Source: Thermofilum sp. ex4484_15
GTDB lineage: Archaea; Thermoproteota; Thermoprotei; Thermofilales; EX4484-15
Direction of reading: 5' to 3'
Assembly: GCA_002254595.1 (NCBI GenBank)
Contig: NJEH01000061.1
Location: 1 to 8,041 of the forward strand
Length of the DNA: 8,041 nt
The notes under the pieces were generated by a model that searched no databases, was not told where the DNA came from, and saw only the letters and a program-made list of their open reading frames with translations. The position numbers and the translations under genes are program-made. How positions within the stretch are numbered: the stretch's first letter is position 1; every line of letters begins with the position of its first letter. Shown in pieces: positions 5,573 through 8,041 of the stretch.

Positions 5573-6826
5573 TTAATATTCGCCCTCAGCTTTTAAATTT
5601 TCCAATGTTAATTTCTCCAGCTGTTCCAATACTCTCCTCCTAACTTCCTCTGGTTTCTCAAGACCTCCTACTATCTTCCCCCCTCTGATTACGGGCTTGA
5701 GGACTTCCTCCATCTCTTTACCGCACTTAGGGCAACGGGGTTCTTCCTCCCCTTCCAATCTTACCACGTCTACTAAACAGTCAGGACATCTGTAGACCTT
5801 TTTTATACCCGTAAATTTACCCCTTTTAGCTGCGGGTACCCATTTACCGCCCTTCTTAACGGCTACTATATCCAAGGCTACATCTATTAAAGGTGCGTTA
5901 GCTAAGGCGCTACCTATACCGAAGCCGTCAACGCCTGACTTAACTAAAGGAGGTATGGATTCCTCATCTATTCCTCCCGAAACGAATATCTTAACGGGAT
6001 CATAACCTCTAGCTTTTAATTCCCACTTAACCTCCCTAACTATATGGGGGAAATCACCCCTCCTGGAACTAGGAGTATCCAACCTTAAACCGTAAACTCT
6101 CTCGGCACCTAAATTACTTAAAGCCCTTAAGGCTTCGGCCCTTTCATCTAAATAGGTATCTACTAGAACTACCCTAGGTATCCCCTTCGGGAGGTATTTA
6201 TCGAAGGCCTTCCATGCTTCCGCTTGATCTCCCTTAATTACTTCGTAGATGATTATTAAGCTATGAGGCATAGTACCGCTAGGCTCTATGCCTAGTAATT
6301 CGGCTCCCTTAACGCAAGAGACTCCGTCGAAACCCCCTAGATAAGCGTAATAAGCGTTGAAAGGCGAAATAGCGGGGTGAGCTCTCCTAGCATCGAAAGA
6401 TAGTAAAATTACCCCCTTACCAGCTACTTTCCTTAACCTAGCAGCTTTAGTTAAAATACCGCTCCCTGAAGCTATGAACCCTAATAGAGGAGTTTCATAT
6501 ATGGCGAAACGAGCATAGGGACCCCTTATAGTCATGATAGGTTCCTTAACGCCGTAGAAATCCCTATTATAGAATACCGAGCCCTCAGGCATAGCATCTA
6601 CGTCTACCGGTAGCCCTTCCAAGAGCTTTATAGCATCCCTTAATCCTCCCAATAGGGCCCACTTGTAACCCTTAGGTAAGCCACTAGGGGTCACTTCCGC
6701 ATGTACCTCTACGTTCCCTAACCCGTCGCTTTCCAATACTTTTACCGTCCTTAGGAAGTAAATGTCAGTAGTCCTTCCCTTCTTTATATCTTCGTACGAA
6801 GCGTAAAGGAAGTCGTAATCCTTCAA
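5573..6826 (-). CDS. pncB: nicotinate phosphoribosyltransferase with zinc-ribbon insert
   Basis: The enzyme joins nicotinate and PRPP, with ATP hydrolysis, to give nicotinate mononucleotide, the first step of Preiss-Handler NAD salvage. The 417 residues show the archaeal type-II phosphoribosyltransferase plan: an N-terminal domain up to about residue 110, LSFDARRAHP (142-151), SGTMPHS (183-189) with His188 at the position autophosphorylated in the family, LVDTY (221-225), FVSGGID (281-287) and DGFGIGSAL (300-308) for phosphate binding. A late CPDC...CPKC pair (Cys347, 350, 365, 368) should bind zinc, as in the Thermoplasma enzyme. The start is a TTG at 6826: GGGGTG lies eight bases upstream, an in-frame stop lies just beyond, and the next methionine is about 78 residues in, inside conserved sequence. 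It is followed 6 nt later by the thioredoxin-fold gene and lies beside a broken prs, the source of its substrate. Confidence 0.95.
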   Translation of the reverse strand: MKDYDFLYASYEDIKKGRTTDIYFLRTVKVLESDGLGNVEVHAEVTPSGLPKGYKWALLGGLRDAIKLLEGLPVDVDAMPEGSVFYNRDFYGVKEPIMTIRGPYARFAIYETPLLGFIASGSGILTKAARLRKVAGKGVILLSFDARRAHPAISPFNAYYAYLGGFDGVSCVKGAELLGIEPSGTMPHSLIIIYEVIKGDQAEAWKAFDKYLPKGIPRVVLVDTYLDERAEALRALSNLGAERVYGLRLDTPSSRRGDFPHIVREVKWELKARGYDPVKIFVSGGIDEESIPPLVKSGVDGFGIGSALANAPLIDVALDIVAVKKGGKWVPAAKRGKFTGIKKVYRCPDCLVDVVRLEGEEEPRCPKCGKEMEEVLKPVIRGGKIVGGLEKPEEVRRRVLEQLEKLTLENLKAEGEY

Positions 6827-6835
6827 ATTTAAGGC

Positions 6836-6841
6836 ACCCCT
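6836..6841 (-). promoter_or_regulatory. ribosome binding site fixing the TTG start of pncB
   Basis: GGGGTG on the minus strand matches the archaeal anti-Shine-Dalgarno core and sits about eight bases ahead of the TTG at 6826. It is the main reason for accepting this rare start codon. Confidence 0.6.
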
Positions 6842-6866
6842 TAGCTAATCTACTCTAGTTTACTAA

Positions 6867-7166
6867 CTACCTAGAATATGGTGGTCCCCTTATTAAATTA
6901 ATTACGTAGATCGCCTCTTCCTCGGAAAGGTTGAAGAACTTTAGTAAATCTATTACTTCTTTAATATCTAAACCGCACACATTAAGTAGGAAGGAAGCTA
7001 ACTCCTCACTAGTTAGTAAGGCCTCGCCGCTATCCTCGTTTAACCTACTCCTAATGAAATCGGCTAACTTATTTAGTTTACTTTTATCTAAGTACCTCTT
7101 AGCGTAATTAAGGAAGTCCTTCACACTTACCGGACCGCTGTCCTTAACGTAGAAACCGTCGCCCAT
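6867..7166 (-). CDS. small helical protein of unknown function
   Basis: I do not recognise this protein of 99 residues. It is soluble and acidic, with four or five predicted helices (SVKDFLNYAKRYL; KLNKLADFIRSRL; TSEELASFLLNVC; IKEVIDLLKFFNL; SEEEAIYVINLI) and one cysteine. There is no signal peptide or membrane segment. The helix content and the evenly spaced leucines suggest a small helical bundle or partner-binding domain. The ATG at 7166 is preferred because a TATA-like box is centred 28 bp upstream, implying a leaderless transcript; a GTG at 7175 in the same frame is an alternative that adds three residues. Its stop lies 40 nt before pncB and no clear promoter is seen between them, so the two may be cotranscribed, which is the only hint of function. 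Confidence 0.7.
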   Translation of the reverse strand: MGDGFYVKDSGPVSVKDFLNYAKRYLDKSKLNKLADFIRSRLNEDSGEALLTSEELASFLLNVCGLDIKEVIDLLKFFNLSEEEAIYVINLIRGPPYSR

Positions 7167-7190
7167 ATCCCTCACTGAGGCATTAGTTAA

Positions 7191-7198
7191 ATTTAAAG
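7191..7198 (-). promoter_or_regulatory. probable TATA box of the pncB cluster
   Basis: CTTTAAAT on the minus strand is centred about 28 bp before the ATG at 7166, the distance expected for leaderless transcription in Thermoproteota. A second TATA-like stretch (about 7199-7207) lies just upstream, so the exact box is uncertain. Confidence 0.5.
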
Positions 7199-7312
7199 CA
7201 TATATTATGGTATCAAATAGGAATAGTTAACCTACTCCTTAATAATCTAGGCGATCATGGCTAATAAGGGAAGAGGTAATCCTTTAAGGGTTGAAGAGGG
7301 AAAAATTAATAA

Positions 7313-7428
7313 GTGCGGACGCCTAAGCCTAACAAGCAGGTATAAAGGGTTTACTTAGGGATTAGGGGGTTCCTAATCCCTAAGTAATTGCCCTCTATAC
7401 CTGCTTGTTAAGCTTGCTCCGCCCGCAC
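7313..7428. repeat. long imperfect inverted repeat (hairpin, arms about 55 bp)
   Basis: The left arm (7313-7366) and right arm (7372-7428) are nearly reverse-complementary around a five-base centre (7367-7371). The inner stem CTTAGGGATTAGG pairs perfectly with CCTAATCCCTAAG. A central block AACAAGCAGGTATA (7331-7344) has its complement at 7395-7408. The outer ends GTGCGG and CCGCAC also pair. Mismatches are limited to a 2-versus-4 base internal loop, a region of poor match near 7322-7328, and a few single positions. Compensated imperfection of this kind suits a structured RNA or an old palindromic mobile remnant. TATA-like boxes exist on either side (about 7239-7248 for plus, 7482-7489 for minus). 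The identity is unknown. Confidence 0.85.
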
Positions 7429-7504
7429 CTGTTAGTATTAAGGTAGCCTAGGGGATATAGCCTTTTAACTCTTAACTAAATCATATATACACCATTATTT
7501 TGTC

Positions 7505-7592
7505 TATGAATGTTCATATTTTCTTTAAAGAATTATCTTTAAAGCTATTATTCTTTAAACATTAAGGTAAAGTCCTTACATGGGGTTTAAAG
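7505..7592. repeat. cluster of palindromes and TTTAAA-centred boxes
   Basis: The palindrome TATGAA-TG-TTCATA (7505-7518) is followed by two perfect CTTTAAAG palindromes (7523-7530 and 7537-7544) and two near copies, CTTTAAAC (7553-7560) and GTTTAAAG (7585-7592). Start-to-start spacings are 14, 16 and 32 bp. They lie in highly AT-rich DNA upstream of the gene at 7643. They could be operator sites, iteron-like sites or chance in AT-rich sequence. Confidence 0.55.
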
Positions 7593-7613
7593 ATTGTTAT
7601 TTTATCCATAACT

Positions 7614-7625
7614 AAAATACTTAAG
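7614..7625 (+). promoter_or_regulatory. possible TATA box of the right-edge gene
   Basis: AAAATACTTAAG is centred about 23 bp ahead of the GTG at 7643. No ribosome binding site precedes that GTG, so a leaderless or nearly leaderless transcript is likely. The match is modest. Confidence 0.35.
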
Positions 7626-7642
7626 TACGGCTTTAATTAGGC

Positions 7643-8041
7643 GTGGATGTTAAGAAATTTGAGGAGGACCTAAAATTACTAATCTCGAGGCTAGGTGCCC
7701 ATCCGAATTTAATTAGGGTAAAGGATAAATTGATCGAATTAAGGGTTAGGGGTTTAGTTAAAAGCAATCACTCCGTCCTAGAGGTCCTAGTAGCCGATTA
7801 CCTATTTTCTAAGGGTTTCGAAGTTACTGTGGAACATAAGTTAACTAACGACTTAGTTTGCGATGTTTACGCTGATTCTAGCGAAGGAGACCTAATAGTG
7901 GAGGTAGAAACGGGTTTCGTACCTCCTCATTACTCCTTAGAACCGCGTACCTATAATTTAGCTAGGGTAATTAGTAAAGTAGCTAGGTATAGTAGGTTCT
8001 CCAAGTACTTTGGTTTAGCCGTGCCCTCCTTCCTACTCCTG
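7643..8041 (+). CDS. PD-(D/E)XK-like conserved archaeal protein, E-x-E variant (3' end beyond window)
   Basis: A frame starting with GTG at 7643 stays open for 133 codons to the window edge. After a helical N-terminus (KKFEEDLKLLISRLG) comes a nuclease-like core: a helix with Glu47 (SVLEVLVADYLFSKGF), a strand VTVEHKL, Asp74 (CDVYAD), a strand LIVEVETGF with Glu87-x-Glu89, then FVPPHYSLEPRTYN, a helix ARVISKVARYS and a strand FGLAVPSFLLL. The order is that of the PD-(D/E)XK superfamily (restriction enzymes, archaeal resolvases). The usual catalytic Lys of E-x-K is Glu here, so any activity would need a relocated lysine or would be lost. The VEVETGFVPP stretch feels like a conserved archaeal family that I cannot name. 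The start has no alternative nearby in frame. The core aligns with the protein at 3479-4081. Confidence 0.75.
   Translation, partial: MDVKKFEEDLKLLISRLGAHPNLIRVKDKLIELRVRGLVKSNHSVLEVLVADYLFSKGFEVTVEHKLTNDLVCDVYADSSEGDLIVEVETGFVPPHYSLEPRTYNLARVISKVARYSRFSKYFGLAVPSFLLL

Larger units (their letters stand above)
7167..7642. other. 476-bp AT-rich divergent intergenic region
   Basis: This is the only long stretch without a convincing gene. It separates the divergent starts at 7166 (minus) and 7643 (plus). It contains TATA boxes at both ends, a long imperfect hairpin in the middle, and a very AT-rich right part with a 14-bp palindrome and several TTTAAA-centred palindromes. Since neither flanking gene ends here, the hairpin is not a terminator for a visible gene. 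The left part (7200-7310) shows nothing further that I can name. Confidence 0.6.

Noticed and set aside
7257..7358. A 33-codon open frame from ATG to TAG running into the left arm of the hairpin.
   Set aside because: Its last third is the hairpin arm, it has no good ribosome binding site, and its basic, low-complexity translation matches nothing I recognise.

Overview
The window looks like chromosomal DNA from a thermophilic Thermoproteota (crenarchaeal) archaeon, possibly near the Sulfolobales. The basis is an Alba chromatin protein, TrmB- and Lrp-type archaeal regulators, an archaeal PAC2 proteasome-chaperone homologue, an archaeal-type PRPP synthetase, a zinc-ribbon nicotinate phosphoribosyltransferase, GGTG-type ribosome binding sites, TATA boxes about 28 bp ahead of leaderless starts, and GTG/TTG starts. 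Codons ending in TA (TTA, CTA, GTA, ATA) are strongly favoured throughout and no segment stands out as foreign. No rRNA, tRNA, CRISPR array or transposase was seen.

Layout from left to right. Positions 1-489 (minus) hold an Lrp-like winged-helix regulator cut by the window edge, divergent from a small nitroreductase (559-1074, plus). Next is a tight five-gene minus-strand cluster read from 4081 down to 1048: a nuclease-fold-like protein of unknown function, a TrmB-family regulator, a small protein built of two cysteine-framed helical repeats, a PAC2 proteasome-chaperone homologue ending in a HbYX-like tail, and a DUF123/GIY-YIG-like protein. Spacings are a 13-nt overlap or gaps of a few bases, so these genes are probably one transcript. 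Then come Alba (4212-4496, minus) with a clear promoter, and a broken PRPP synthetase gene (4711-5260, plus) that has lost its central third. Convergent to it is a second minus-strand cluster (7166 down to 5255): a small helical protein, nicotinate phosphoribosyltransferase, and a thioredoxin-fold protein without CXXC. A gap of about 476 bp carries a long imperfect hairpin and a set of palindromic TTTAAA boxes. Finally a plus-strand gene running off the right edge (7643-8041) encodes a PD-(D/E)XK-like protein.

Functional links. PRPP synthetase makes the PRPP that nicotinate phosphoribosyltransferase uses, so their proximity fits NAD salvage, although this prs copy cannot be functional as read. 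The PAC2 cluster suggests a proteasome or protein-quality theme joined to regulation and possible nucleic-acid processing, but the role of the cysteine-repeat protein is unknown. The two PD-(D/E)XK-like proteins align with each other: one has K-x-K and the other E-x-E where the family normally has E-x-K.
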